Positions 33,489 through 43,238 of a stretch of 64,000 bases of DNA are shown piece by piece. A model generated the notes under the pieces. That model saw nothing but the letters and a program-made list of their open reading frames with translations. It had not been told where the DNA came from and did no database searches. The position numbers were made by a program, and so were the translations under genes. This stretch comes from Xanthostigma xanthostigma (lineage: Eukaryota > Arthropoda > Insecta > Raphidioptera > Raphidiidae). Every line of letters begins with the position of its first letter. Position 1 is the first letter of the stretch. Location: NCBI GenBank assembly GCA_963575645.1, contig OY754468.1, positions 8,804,001-8,868,000 of the forward strand, written 5' to 3'.

Positions 33489-34185
33489 AGGTCAATTCAC
33501 ACATGCGGTACTGTGCGCCGACTGTGTCGTAGCCGTGCACCGACTGTGTTGTGTTGTGCATATTCACACCAATCATGTTATCACGTGCCACAGTTGGTTG
33601 TTTGTATCAGGATTCAAAAGAGGAGGGCGTGGTGATAGCATGCGGAGCGTATCTAGTATTAACGGAAGAGGTGAAAAAAAGAAAGAGGAAGATTTGGATT
33701 AACCGTTTATGGAGAGCTAGGGAGGAAGAAGGAGAATTTCACACAGCATTTGCTCGACTCAAAGATGATCCAGAACAATATGTTCGATACTTTCGCATGA
33801 CTTTCTTGAATTTTGACAATCTGCTGAAACTTGTAAAACCAGACATACAAAAAAAGAACACAAAGTGGCAAAATCGTGACACCCGAAAATGAACGAGCAC
33901 TGGCCGAAACATGATGACCGCCCTCTGGTCGCTTTCCAATAGTTCTCACTAGAGCGGTTATGCACGTACCGTGTTCCTACCGTGTCGGACCGTAACCTTG
34001 AGAAATCGCTTTCAGAGCGGTCGGAAGCAACACAGTCAGAGCACAGTCTGTGCCTAGACCTACATGTGTGAATTAAACAGTGCAATTCAATACATTTTCA
34101 ATGGAAACTTCATGTGATTGATTTAGTTCAAATCGACACAGTCGGTGCACAGTCGGCGCACAGTACCGCATGTGTGAATTGACCT
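33489..34185 (+). mobile_element. PIF/Harbinger element, internally deleted
   Basis: AGGTCAATTCACACATGCGG, TACTGTGCGCCGACTGTG at the left and the exact reverse complement at the right give at least 37-bp terminal inverted repeats. TTA flanks both sides (33486-33488, 34186-34188). CGACTGTGT words repeat subterminally. 697 bp, retaining a transposase N-terminus. Confidence 0.92.
33551..33892 (+). pseudogene. Harbinger transposase N-terminal fragment
   Basis: From about residue 29 the frame reads IACGAYLVLTEEVKKRKRK, IWINRLWRAREEEGEFHTAF, ARLKDDPEQYVRYFRMTF, LNFDNLLKLVKPDIQKKNT. This is the N-terminal region of PIF/Harbinger transposases (RxYWVxPxxxxRxxxGxxxxLxxELxxDxxxxxxYFRMxxxxFxxLLxxVxPxI). 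Just after the stop, another frame reads VTPENERALAET, corresponding to the expected continuation, so a frameshift near 33885 is present. The DDE catalytic domain (about 200 residues) is deleted. Likely needs a full-length relative in trans. The first 28 residues are probably not coding. Confidence 0.85.
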
Positions 34186-34240
34186 TTAGGGTTCGGTTTT
34201 TAGGCATGATAAAACATGAATAACGCGCATGAGTTGAATA

Positions 34241-34430
34241 AAAATAATTTTATTCCGATTAGAAATAAGCCATTTAATTCGTACTTATCACAGTCTCAAG
34301 TTTTCAAATAAAATCGTGTTAAATTTTAATAGCAAAAGCGAAAAAGATTGTGTACGCATTTATTTGAAAACTTGAAACTGTGATAAGTACGTATAAAATG
34401 GCTTATTTCTAATCGGAATAAAATTATTTT
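34241..34430. repeat. Foldback element
   Basis: AAAATAATTTTATTCCGATT and AGAAATAAGCCATTT pair with AAATGGCTTATTTCT and AATCGGAATAAAATTATTTT; GTACTTATCACAGT pairs with ACTGTGATAAGTAC. Related in style to 15993-16290 and 41086-41442, which share an AATAAAAGCxTG-type flank. Confidence 0.85.
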
Positions 34431-34619
34431 TAACTTTTTAGTTCCTTTTTATTTACAACTAATAAAAGCTTGTTTTTAAAAATTGCTTGCACTTGACCGA
34501 TTTTTATTAAATTTTATTTTGAAGTAGAAATATTTCTTACAATTTTCAAAGCAGATTTTGGGTCGTTTGCGTAAAAACCGGTTGGTTCAACCCTGTTTTA
34601 AATCAATGGTACTTATATA

Positions 34620-35191
34620 CAGTATGTAAACGCGTAAGATGCACATAGGGAAATTAACATTGGGAAAAAAAGACTGGATCAGAGTGAGTCTTGGATCTTG
34701 TTTTTCAATTTGACAGATAATATTCTTTTGCAAAATGAATGTGTACACTACCGAAGAAAATATTCAAATGATTACAACATAATCGGACTTTTTTTATTAA
34801 TGAGACATTAAATTCCCAAAAATACTTAAATATGGTGCGAGATAAAATATCTCCGCCTATTCGTGTTGAACCTAGAGACATTGGGTCACTGATTTACCAA
34901 CGCGCATACGTCATACCAGTCAGACAATTTTTGAATGAAATGTTTCCAAACAGATGGAGTTGTTTTTTTGTTTTATTTTTGTACAAAAAAATTAAAATAA
35001 TGATTTATAAGAGCTTTTTATTATTAAAAAAGCCAAGTAAAAGAAAAATAAATCAAAATAAAATAGAAATCCTCTAGATTACCACGATAATTCAATAGAA
35101 ATAACAATTAATGCAGTCATGACTAACTCTGATCCAAGTATTTTTTCCCAATGCTAATTTCCCTATGTGCACCTTACGCGTTTACATACTG
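34620..35191 (+). mobile_element. Internally deleted mariner-type element, copy 2
   Basis: Ends CAGTATGTAAACGCGTAAG and CTTACGCGTTTACATACTG with TA either side (34618-34619, 35192-35193). Nearly identical to copy 1, including the MNVYTTEENIQM start at 34735 and AYVIPVRQFLNEMFPNRW in the frame from 34832. The shared internal deletion shows amplification after deletion. Confidence 0.9.
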
Positions 35192-35193
35192 TA

Positions 35194-35610
35194 TAAATAG
35201 TCAGTACCTGCATCTGCACGAAATACGAATATTGTAATGTGCGATAGTTTATTGCCGAGTGAGAAAATACGATGAGTGATCAATTCATGAGACTTAAATC
35301 ATAATAATTCTTCTTCATGCACAAATTGCAGTCATGACTGCAATTGTATAACGGTTATCCATTATAACCATCAACTATCAAATGTATGTAAAAAATGATT
35401 GTTGCACAGTTTTGATCTGTTATATTGGAATATAATATAGATTCACTGCTTTCTAGAGATTAAGATATCCAATTATTTTACACCAAATCCTCGATTTATA
35501 CGGTATAGTTGCTCTTTATAAGTGTTAGGTCAGCTCTTACTAGAGAAAGAGATGTACTAAATGCATAGTGTCTTCTGGATTACGCAGGAACTAACTGACC
35601 TATTGTCAAG
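35194..35610. other. No confident feature
   Basis: May contain worn upstream Helitron helicase sequence, but no block is recognisable before about 35611. Confidence 0.35.
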
Positions 35611-35908
35611 GATATGAGAATTGCAGCCCAAATTGTGTAATGGTACACGTTTACAAGTTTCAAATCTGGGTCGAAATATTGTTAGGACTATTATAATTAG
35701 TGGCAAATCTAAAGCAGACACTGTTTTAATATCAATAACCAACGGATTTGCCTTTTCAATTTAAAAGATTACAATTTCCATTAAGAACTGCTTTCGGTAC
35801 AACTATAACCAAAGCCCGGAGGCAAACACTTAAGGTATCTGGAATTAATTTAGAAAAACCATGTTTTTCGCACGGCCAGCTGTGTGGCTTGCTCACGTGT
35901 ATCGAATC

Positions 35909-36629
35909 TAGAGAATACAATCCCGATCATGTTTTTCAATCCCGGGATTACGGGATTTTTGATGCGTAATCCCGGGATTAGATTATGTGGTTTCTAATTG
36001 GCATGAAATGAAAAAAAACTTGAGTAATTACTTAAAAAATGTTTTTAATATCGTTGCACAACACAAATCACAATATAGTAAGAAAAGAAAATAGACAAAA
36101 CAAAAAAAAAACTTTACTTTTGCAAGAAATCAAAAAGACAACACAAAAAAACTATTTAGAATTTCGAAAATACAATCGCAGAAATATCAAAGCATCCATT
36201 ATTTGACTTCCAAGCCTGCTTCGTAGTTTATTGCCAACATAAGCAGCAGCTGAAAACGCTCGCTCAGGTTCTACGCTGGTTGGAGGAATAGACAATAGAA
36301 CATATGCTGTTTCTAAGTGATACCCACGAACTCCTCCATTTTCAAACAGGCTTATTTCCCCCCCGATTCATTTTGTACTTATACTTCAGGATCTGGAGAT
36401 TTTATATTCTTACATATCGTACCGCGTATTTAAGGATTGTTTTTTGTCGTTATGTACCTAATAAATAATATTAATATAATCTAGGCAAGGTTATTGTCAA
36501 GGCGCAACGGATTACGGAATGCAAACTAGATCTGTTTGTGGCAATCCCGAAAATCTCGAGATTATCCAAGTACGGTCCCGGGATTTTCGGGGCCCGAAAA
36601 CGGCCGGGATCCCGGGATTGTATTCTCTA
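35909..36629 (-). mobile_element. hAT element inserted in the Helitron helicase
   Basis: Ends TAGAGAATACAATCCCG and CGGGATTGTATTCTCTA, flanked by ATCGAATC (35901-35908) and ATCGAATG (36630-36637), an 8-bp duplication with one change. Subterminal ATCCCGGGATT words repeat at both ends. Contains the 3' end of a transposase gene on the - strand. Confidence 0.9.
36152..36361 (-). pseudogene. hAT transposase C-terminal dimerisation domain
   Basis: The - strand frame ending at the TAG (36152-36154) reads SLFENGGVRGYHLE, TAYVLLSIPPTSVEPERAFS, AAAYVGNKLRSRLGSQIMDA, LIFLRLYFRNSK. 'IPPTSVEPERAFSxAGxxxxxxRxxL' followed by 'xxLxFLxxY' is the diagnostic hAT C-terminal dimerisation motif, required for transposase multimerisation. 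Upstream catalytic sequence is missing, so this is a non-autonomous internal-deletion derivative. It is too short to show in ORF lists but is one of the clearest coding relics in the window. Confidence 0.9.
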
Positions 36630-36724
36630 ATCGAATGCATAAAATCTTTCTGTTTTTGCAAAAAATGGTAAAATAAAAAACATTGTTTATAGGACCATCT
36701 CAGGTTAGTCTTGCTTGAATTTGA

Positions 36725-37084
36725 TTTTTTTTCATCAGTTATATCAATGGTACACATTGATTCCACGCGCAGGTAAAAGCTAGTACTTTATAAAGAAAGG
36801 ATCATCGACCTAATATGACTTTTTCGATATATTATTTCATATAATAAGTGAGTAGGCACCTATTTTGTCATGTTTGTGAGTTTGTGACTGTTTCTTCAAA
36901 GTACACCTGTACGTTATTATAATATCTATAATTACATAAATTAAACCATTTAAAATTGTCAAACGCGGTATACTTTAATTTGACAAAGAAGAAACATTAG
37001 TGATGCAGCCTCCTGTATACACAACATTATATATTCTGCTCTGGTGCAGAACTCTTCTGTATATAAATTGAACATTCAATATGT
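36725..37084. other. AT-rich, no gene recognised
   Basis: Nothing distinctive on either strand. Confidence 0.4.
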
Positions 37085-37225
37085 TTTTTTATTAACTCGC
37101 TTTTATGAGTGTCTGTCCGAATGGAATTTTGTAATTGATTTTAAACTAACTTAATTTAGAATTAGATGGCAATACAAGAAAATACAAAAAAGAAATTAAA
37201 AAATGTTAATATACCACGTTTTTAG
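37085..37225 (-). repeat. Single unit of the 155-bp repeat
   Basis: Reverse of one unit of 7341-7985: TATTAACTCGCTTTTATGAG, GTCTGTCCGAATGGAATTTT, GTTAATATACCACG. Confidence 0.8.
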
Positions 37226-38180
37226 AAAAATAATTATCGTCACTTGTCACTTAGTTAAATTTTGTAAATCAATTCTTTTATAGACTTGCATACAGTTTTG
37301 TTTATCATTCTCAGGGATCGTACCTTAAAAGGAAAAAGGAACCCTTATAGGATCACTTTGTTGTCCGTCTGTCTGTCAAGAGTCTTGGGAATTAAAATTT
37401 ATTGGATACTTCCCATATACAAATATTAAGAGCACTGTGGTTGAGACAAAAATAAAAAAAACTCGGGTCGCAGTGCGAAACCCTGCCGACAATATAGTGT
37501 ATTTGCTTTTATAGGCAGTGTGGCTTTATTATATGAATTTAACTTTGTTTTTGGACAAAATAAAGAAAATTACCCCTTAATACACCCTTTAAAACAACAT
37601 TTTTTTACTTAATTTAAATACTATATATCAATTCAACATCTGTACCAAATTATATACACCCTTCAGCATGTAAATCCATATCGGTAAACTTGCGTTTTCA
37701 TAAAATTTGTAAGTCCGGTCCTGTCGGGCCGATTTTTTTAAAATTTTAGCAGTACATTTTAATAATTACTAAAGGGTTAAATTTTAAATTTGAAACTATT
37801 CTGATAATTTTTTCGGTATTTTTGGGCCCGAAAACTTTTTTCAACCCCTAAATACCACCCTTAACATGGCCCGATTGGGCCCATTTTAAATAGGCTTCGT
37901 GCGGTGATGGATTCCAACGTGTGGACCAAATTTCGTTTAAATCGATTAAGTCTGTCGAGAGTTATCGTGCTAACACATATATATATATATAAATATATAT
38001 ATATATACATATATAAACATACTTTTCCAAAAATGGTGCCAAACTTCTTAGAAAGTTATGAAACGTCGAGAAATTTTGGTCCGACCCCTAGGTCCCGCCA
38101 TCCGACCGACGCCAATAGTGTAAGTGCCTTATGGCAAATACACTAAAAATATAGAATAGTTACTTCGTACAACAGTTTTA
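37226..38180. other. Dispersed-repeat debris and AT microsatellite
   Basis: 37315-37380 (AGGAACCCTTATAGGATCAC, GTCCGTCTGTCTGTCAAGA) is a motif widely dispersed in animal genomes. 37977-38013 is a TA-rich microsatellite. 38040-38110 is GC-richer (GACCCCTAGGTCCCGCCATC). No gene-like frame. Confidence 0.45.
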
Positions 38181-38184
38181 TTAG

Positions 38185-38223
38185 CGAATGTACATTTCGG
38201 GAACTATGCTCTCATCTTCAGCA
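38185..38223 (-). ncRNA. Hammerhead-like core, third occurrence
   Basis: - strand: CTGAAGA (exact first box with N7 = A), an intervening segment, CCCGAAA, then the palindrome ATGTACAT where helix III would be. Helix II pairing is weak, so this is a family-level match only. Confidence 0.35.
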
Positions 38224-38306
38224 AACACTAAAAATTACTAAACAAAAATCTTAACTTTATATAACAATTACAGGTATGAAACAACAATAAAACTAGGTAT
38301 TATAAC

Positions 38307-38350
38307 TAATCAAAAGATTTGCGGAAGATCTTCCGCAAGTCTTTTGATTA
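38307..38350. repeat. 44-bp near-perfect palindrome
   Basis: TAATCAAAAGATTTGCGGAA and its reverse around a central GATC, one mismatch. Abuts the truncated left edge of the pogo copy. Confidence 0.85.
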
Positions 38351-38353
38351 CTC

Positions 38354-38690
38354 GTAATGTTCACAGTTTGCCAGTTTGTGGACAACTAAGAATATGACAA
38401 CTTATCGATAAACAGCTGAGCTAAACATATGAAAGATAATCTCAACAAACAAAAGAACGAATTTCTTAGAATCTTCGGTACGCATGACGCCGACAACAAA
38501 GCAACAAAATAACGAACAAGTACTGTTTATTGCTTAATGATGACGTATTGTTGTCGTTGTTTAGAGTGCGTATGTCGTTATTTAGAGTGTATCATTGTAT
38601 GAGCAACAAGGTAAACCAACTAGAGTGAAGTACTTTCGACGTTTTAAGGAGTTTGTCGTTATATCGAGTGACGTTAAATGTAATTGGCAC
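38354..38690 (-). mobile_element. pogo-type element, truncated copy
   Basis: Shares ATGTTCACAGTTTG, ACTTATCGATAAACAGCTGA, GACAACAAAGCAACAAAATA and GTCGTTATATCGAGTGACGT with 22071-22632. The end distal to the transposase start is present but worn (CACTGTA); the end bearing the HTH gene is missing. Confidence 0.8.
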
Positions 38691-38810
38691 TGTAGTTCTT
38701 AACGTGGTGACTTATGGGTAAAGTACGAATGTTTGTGTGAGTGTATGTGCGTCTATTTGTTAATTCGCTGGTTAAGTCATGTCGTATGACGAAAATCACT
38801 GACTATCTAC

Positions 38811-39725
38811 TAGTGATGTGTCGCTCCTGAGTTCCTTTCACGGAGCGGAGCGAGTCGTTTATTTTTTTTGTGAATGACTCACTCCGAGCGCCATTGCTCT
38901 GTGTTGAGCTGTTCTGTACTGTTGCATTCGCACATTTACAGAGCGCACACAGCACAGGCCATAGAGGCACTAGTGAATTTTGCACGTACGGAGTCATCTT
39001 TGCTGAGTCATTTAATCTTGAATGACACACTGTAAGTGTAATAGTACTACGCTTACAGTGACTTAAACCATTCACATTGACGTCGTTGACAAAGATATAA
39101 TATTGTAACAATAAACATTATTGTTGCTTTTATTATACTTTATAGTTTATCCATGGCCCCCACATTCGATTGTGGGCCCTGTAACCAGGATCTGGGTCGG
39201 GCCCCCCCAACATATGCCTATTTTTCTTTGTCTTCGGACAAGAATCTTCGCAGAGTTAGAGTGGGGGAGAGTAGAGGGAGTAGGTGGGGCCCGTGCGTGC
39301 TGTTGTATACAAAGTAATATCTATTTTACTCTAAACTGTTTTTATATTTAAATATTTTCGTTTATTTTGATAATAAAGCTATGATCCACTGCAAATACTT
39401 CTTGAATAAAAAAACCAGGGCCCCCTCTGAGCCCGGGCCCTGTTACCAGAGTTGCACCAGCCCCACCATTGTGGGGGCCATGAGTTTATCCGAAATGCGA
39501 ATAATATAAGATCAGAATCATATTAAAATGAGCTCAGAGCTGAGTGTGTGTATTGTGCAATGCTATATGACTTCTGAGCATGTATGATGACAGTTCACAC
39601 CGCTGCAATCTGCACTCTTGTGTAGTGCATACTGTCTAGTGTCGCTCCTTTGAACGACTCTTTTTAGTGAGCGGAGCGCACGGAGCCAGCTCCCTGCAAT
39701 AAAGAGTCATGTGGACACATCACTA
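38811..39725. mobile_element. hAT MITE (TAGTGATGTG ends), with a second hAT inside
   Basis: Ends TAGTGATGTG and CACATCACTA; flanks CTATCTAC and CTATTCAC match at 6 of 8 positions, a worn 8-bp duplication. The interior matches 50747-51293. Interrupted at 39152-39482 by another element. No transposase; the 102-codon - strand frame at 38803-39111 is a by-product. Confidence 0.85.
39152..39482. mobile_element. Nested hAT-type MITE, GC-rich
   Basis: Ends CATGGCCCCCACA and TGTGGGGGCCATG, flanked on both sides by AGTTTATC (39144-39151 and 39483-39490), a perfect 8-bp duplication. The sister copy at 50747-51293 lacks it. 331 bp, rich in GGGCCC words. Confidence 0.9.
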
Positions 39726-39733
39726 CTATTCAC

Positions 39734-40229
39734 AGCGTAGAGTCAACAGTCTTTGGATATATAGTAATGACTATAAATCATTTTTGCTTTGGCGCAATAG
39801 TTTACTTTCGTTTACCTAAATTAATAGGCGCTCCGCTACGCTTCATATGAGAGCGCTCTCCTCGGGTGCAGCAACAGATGGCGTGGGCAGAGCGCTTGAG
39901 GAGTGTTTAGAACTCGACTCGGTGAAAATTGTCTTACATGGAAACATTACATCGATGCACAGCTATTTAAGAACATTACGAATTTGACAGATATATTGTG
40001 AAATTACTTTCATAAAAATTAATAATTTCCCACAGAACAAAAAAACAATACTTTCTTTGTACGATTTTGTTTGTTTAAAAGAAATATGGAAACCGGTTGA
40101 CCCGTGAACCAAACCCAAAACTTATTAAATACGTTATAATAAATTGACACTATTGCACAGAACAGTAAGTTCTGTGACACTATTGTGTTTATAATAGAAG
40201 TAGATTAGAAGTTATGCGACAGAAACGTC
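39734..40229. other. No gene recognised
   Basis: 39835-39940 is GC-richer (GGCGCTCCGCTACGCTTCAT, GATGGCGTGGGCAGAGCGC) without a recognised frame. Confidence 0.35.
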
Positions 40230-40640
40230 AAAAATATTATTTTTCTTCAAACCCGGATCGAAAGTACGTACTTTTGTCCCTTGTAGCAGGGACGAAAGTT
40301 TGACATTTCCTCCCTGTTATTTATTATATTAAATGACAGCGGTAATCCTAGTTACGAGTATAAATACGCATGAGAAATTTTTTCCTCCCGCCAATCTTTC
40401 GTCCCTGTTGACGAAAGTACGTACATACGAGCGGATATGAAGAAAAATCGTATACACCACACGGGCCTTAAAAGTTGAAATCTCGGCCCTGCGTGTCATG
40501 ATGCCCTCGGCTTCGCCTCGGGCTCATGACGCGCAGGGCCGAAAATTCAACTTTCAGCCCTTGCGATGTAATATACTATTACATCACAAGGGCCGAAAGT
40601 TTGATATATTTGCTGTGCGCGAAAAAAAAACACCCGGTAT
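40230..40640. repeat. Nested inverted repeats
   Basis: Outer pair: GAAAGTACGTAC near 40259 and 40415 with TTGTCCC / GGGACGAAAG words. Inner: AAGTTGAAATCTCGGCCCTG with CAGGGCCGAAAATTCAACTT around GCCCTCGGCTTCGCC, and TTGCGATGTAATA / TATTACATCACAA near 40560-40590. Three hairpins in a row; the 71-codon frame here is accidental. Confidence 0.8.
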
Positions 40641-41085
40641 ATATTTTTTTAGAGGTACAAGAACAAGAACAGTGACAAAACATTGGTACCTAACAGCGAA
40701 CTGTAATATCTAGGTTAGTTACCCCACAAAACGGAATTTGACACCCACATATTATGGAGAGCTTGGACCTTATTCGTGATCATAAATTATGTCAGAATAG
40801 AAAATGTATTAGACGTTCGTATTTTAAATGCTTTGAACTTGGAAATTTAACACCGCTGAATCGATTTGTTCACGATTATTTATCTTGTATCTTGTAAAAA
40901 ATGCTTAAGAAACTGTGGCCGCAAAGGGCCCTTTACTACCGTTTTCATTAGCTGTGATTAAGCATTACACTTCACGATATTGGACTTTTTGTTTCAAAAT
41001 TACAAAAAATACATTTTTTTGTTCTAAAAACTGTATCAATAAAATGATATTAATTGTTAATATTTAAAAAATTAATATTAAAAAA
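40641..41085. other. No gene recognised
   Basis: Mostly AT-rich. No repeat ends or domain-bearing frame found. Confidence 0.4.
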
Positions 41086-41442
41086 CATTTTTAAAAACAG
41101 GCTTATATTTAATTGCTCTAAAGAGAACAAAATGAATTTTAAATTACATCAAACCCAACCATTTATGACATTATACAAATTATAGGATATAAAAGCTTGC
41201 CGCGAGAGTTCCGTGAGTAAATTATTTTATGAAATATATACATTTTTTCTTTAGAACTACTTGTGTCGAGATCAAGTTACATATTGTATTTTTGTTTATT
41301 TACACAGCTATCCAGGAAAATCTCGCGACAAGCTTTTATATCATATAAATTGTATAATGTAATAAATGGTTGGGTTTGATTTAATTTAAAGTTTATTTTG
41401 TTCTCTTTAGAGCAATTAAATAAAAGCCTGTTTTTAAAAATG
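41086..41442. repeat. Foldback element, about 105-bp arms
   Basis: Arms include CATTTTTAAAAACAGGCTTA / AATAAAAGCCTGTTTTTAAA, GCTCTAAAGAGAACAAAATG / TTTTGTTCTCTTTAGAGC and CAAACCCAACCATTTATG / AATAAATGGTTGGGTTTG. Lies about 340 bp before candidate exon 2. Confidence 0.9.
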
Positions 41443-41784
41443 TTTTTTACTATTAATTTTATTTTTTAGTTGTTTACTATTAATTTTTCGCTAAAATGTA
41501 TTGTTATCGGAACTGAATCAACATGTAAAAATTTAACTCCGTAGGATAAGAGGAAACAGTTCTAATTCAGTTTGCTAGATTTGACCTAAACAAATATACA
41601 AACATTGCAAATTAAATAAAAGCTTGTACCTAATTAAACGTAGTTTTTTTTATTGATTAGTTTAAAATATCAAACTCTATCATGTTTTATTTATTTTTAT
41701 AAAGATAAACACTATTTATAAATGTATGTTTGTGTTTTATTATGCTACTGAATAAAAATAAAATAGTTCTTTCAAAAATTTCAG

Positions 41785-41870
41785 GTTACATTTTTCTACA
41801 ATTGGAACTGATTTAGCTTCGTATATCCAACGCCTTTGGAAAGAAGGTCTCCAAATGGAAGCAACGATAG
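41785..41870 (+). CDS. Candidate internal exon (28 codons) of a host gene
   Basis: A pyrimidine-containing tract and TTTCAG precede 41785, and ATAG|GTGAGC follows 41870; both fit animal splice sites. Of the three frames only one is open: it starts one base in and reads LHFSTIGTDLASYIQRLW, KEGLQMEATI, leaving one base at the end. The residue mix (Trp, Tyr, Gly, Asp, charged pairs) and codon use look protein-like against an AT-rich intron background. It needs a phase-2 donor upstream (11311 fits) and a phase-1 acceptor downstream (45718 fits). Function not recognised: the segment could be amphipathic, but I cannot assign a family. Confidence 0.5.
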
Positions 41871-42018
41871 GTGAGCAAAATTAATTTTATTTAGTTTTTA
41901 TTAATGTACCGTCAAAAAAATTAGGTAGGAGAGAGAGGGGACTAGATTTTTCCGATTTGATGCAAAATTTTATTATCAGTGGCTTTGGATAGTGAACGTA
42001 AGATACAGTAATATTATG

Positions 42019-42464
42019 TAAAGGCCGCTGCACACGAGGCTAGAAACGTTGCTACGAGTTCTGCTAGCCGGTAGGCTGGGTACGAAGCTGGAAATGACGT
42101 CACTGCGGGCTGCCTTGCTAGCTCAGAAGATAGGTTTTAAAATTAGAACAGGGGCTATTTTCCCTGCTAGATTTGTTGCTAGGTATGAGCAGGAACCAAT
42201 CAGGAAGCAGTATCTTCACGTGGGCATTTGAACAAACGCTCACATGGCGTCATTCTACCAGACAACAGACACGTTTCGCGCTGTGTTTATATTCGAACTG
42301 TCACTGCGCGCGCACCAGATCTATCCACAAAACACGCTTGAGAAAAATAGTCTCGTGTGAAGCGAGCACTTAACAGCAATCAAGAAAACCAGCGTTAGAA
42401 AACTAGTAGGCAAATCTAGCAAGGAATCTAGCAGCGTTTCTAGCCTCGTGTGCAGCGGCCTTTA
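42019..42464 (-). mobile_element. MITE-C copy 2
   Basis: Ends TAAAGGCCGCTGCACACGAG and CTCGTGTGCAGCGGCCTTTA; inverted relative to copy 1 (11492-11920). Starts about 150 bp after candidate exon 2. Frames at 42049-42373 are shadows. Confidence 0.9.
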
Positions 42465-42742
42465 CATTGCCCTGCTATTATTATTGTGCTGTAGTACCTA
42501 TTTATCGGTACATATAATATTATTTATTATTCAAGCGGCGTTGTCCTCTGTCTGTGTGCGTTGCACAGAACAAATAAAATCGGTCGTTCTAATTGTTTCG
42601 CGTGACAGTTTACCATCCATCTTGTAGTCGGTGAGGTCTATTTGTTGTGATACTGTTGTGTCCTCCAGTTTATGTACGTCGACGCCAATGTGAATTATTC
42701 GACCTGTATTGTAAACTGTAAATTATGTCCTCATTATATAAA
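42465..42742. other. No gene recognised
   Basis: Short spacer between two elements. 42590-42700 is slightly GC-richer without a recognised frame. Confidence 0.35.
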
Positions 42743-42744
42743 TA

Positions 42745-43177
42745 CAGTGTAAACTCCATTTAACGTCACTCGATATAACGACAAACTCCTTAAAATGTCG
42801 AAATTACTTAACTCTAGTTGGTTTACCTTGTCGCTCATACGACACATCCACTTTAAATAACGACAACAATACGTCATTATTAAGCAATAAACAGTACTTG
42901 TTTGTTATTTTGATGCTTTGTTGTCGTCATCATGCGTACCGAAGATTCTAAAAAATTCGTTCTTTTGTTTGTTGGGATTATCTTTCATATGTTTAGCTCA
43001 GCTGTTGTAATGTGTGATAGTATAAATGTTTGTTGGTTAGTTGTAAATTTTATATACCTATTATGAGTAAATACACATTATAGTAAAAAAAAATTATGGA
43101 TTATTTCTTCTCTCCGTTTAACGACAACTCTCCATAACGCACAGTCTCTTGAATGTCGCTATTTAGAGTTTACACTG
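42745..43177 (-). mobile_element. pogo-type MITE, copy with both ends
   Basis: Ends CAGTGTAAACTCCATTTAAC and AGAGTTTACACTG; TA precedes the left end, but CT follows the right. Lacks the HTH gene piece found at 22121-22306. Subterminal ATATAACGACAAACTCCTTA is shared. Confidence 0.85.
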
Positions 43178-43238
43178 CTGGTTACAGAAAGGATTGTCAA
43201 AAAATCTGATTTGACAATGACTTTAGATTCTGAGCATA

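Larger units (their letters stand above)
35611..36715 (+). pseudogene. Helitron Pif1-like helicase C-terminus, split by a hAT element
   Basis: From 35618 one frame reads ELQPKLCNGTRLQVSNLG, RNIVRTIIISGKSKADTVLI. After a frameshift near 35735 the next frame reads LPFQFKRLQFPLRTAF, KVSGINLEKPCFSHGQL and, with a two-base slip, VACSRVSN. These are the C-terminal motifs of Pif1-family helicases in Helitron Rep/Hel proteins (LxPKLCNGTRL; LPFQxKRxQFPVRLAFAMTINKxQGQTL; PCFSHGQLYVAxSRV). The consensus AMTINKAQGQ block is altered here. The reading stops at 35908 where the hAT element begins and resumes after it at 36630 with NLSVFAKNGKIKNIVY, the usual last motif. Rolling-circle Rep and most of the helicase are missing. 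Confidence 0.85.

Noticed and set aside
33551-33892. Intact host Harbinger-derived gene
   Set aside because: The frame is only the N-terminal region, breaks by frameshift before the catalytic domain and is bounded by transposon ends.
38803-39111. 102-codon - strand frame
   Set aside because: Inside a hAT MITE; the sister copy at 50747-51293 does not preserve it.
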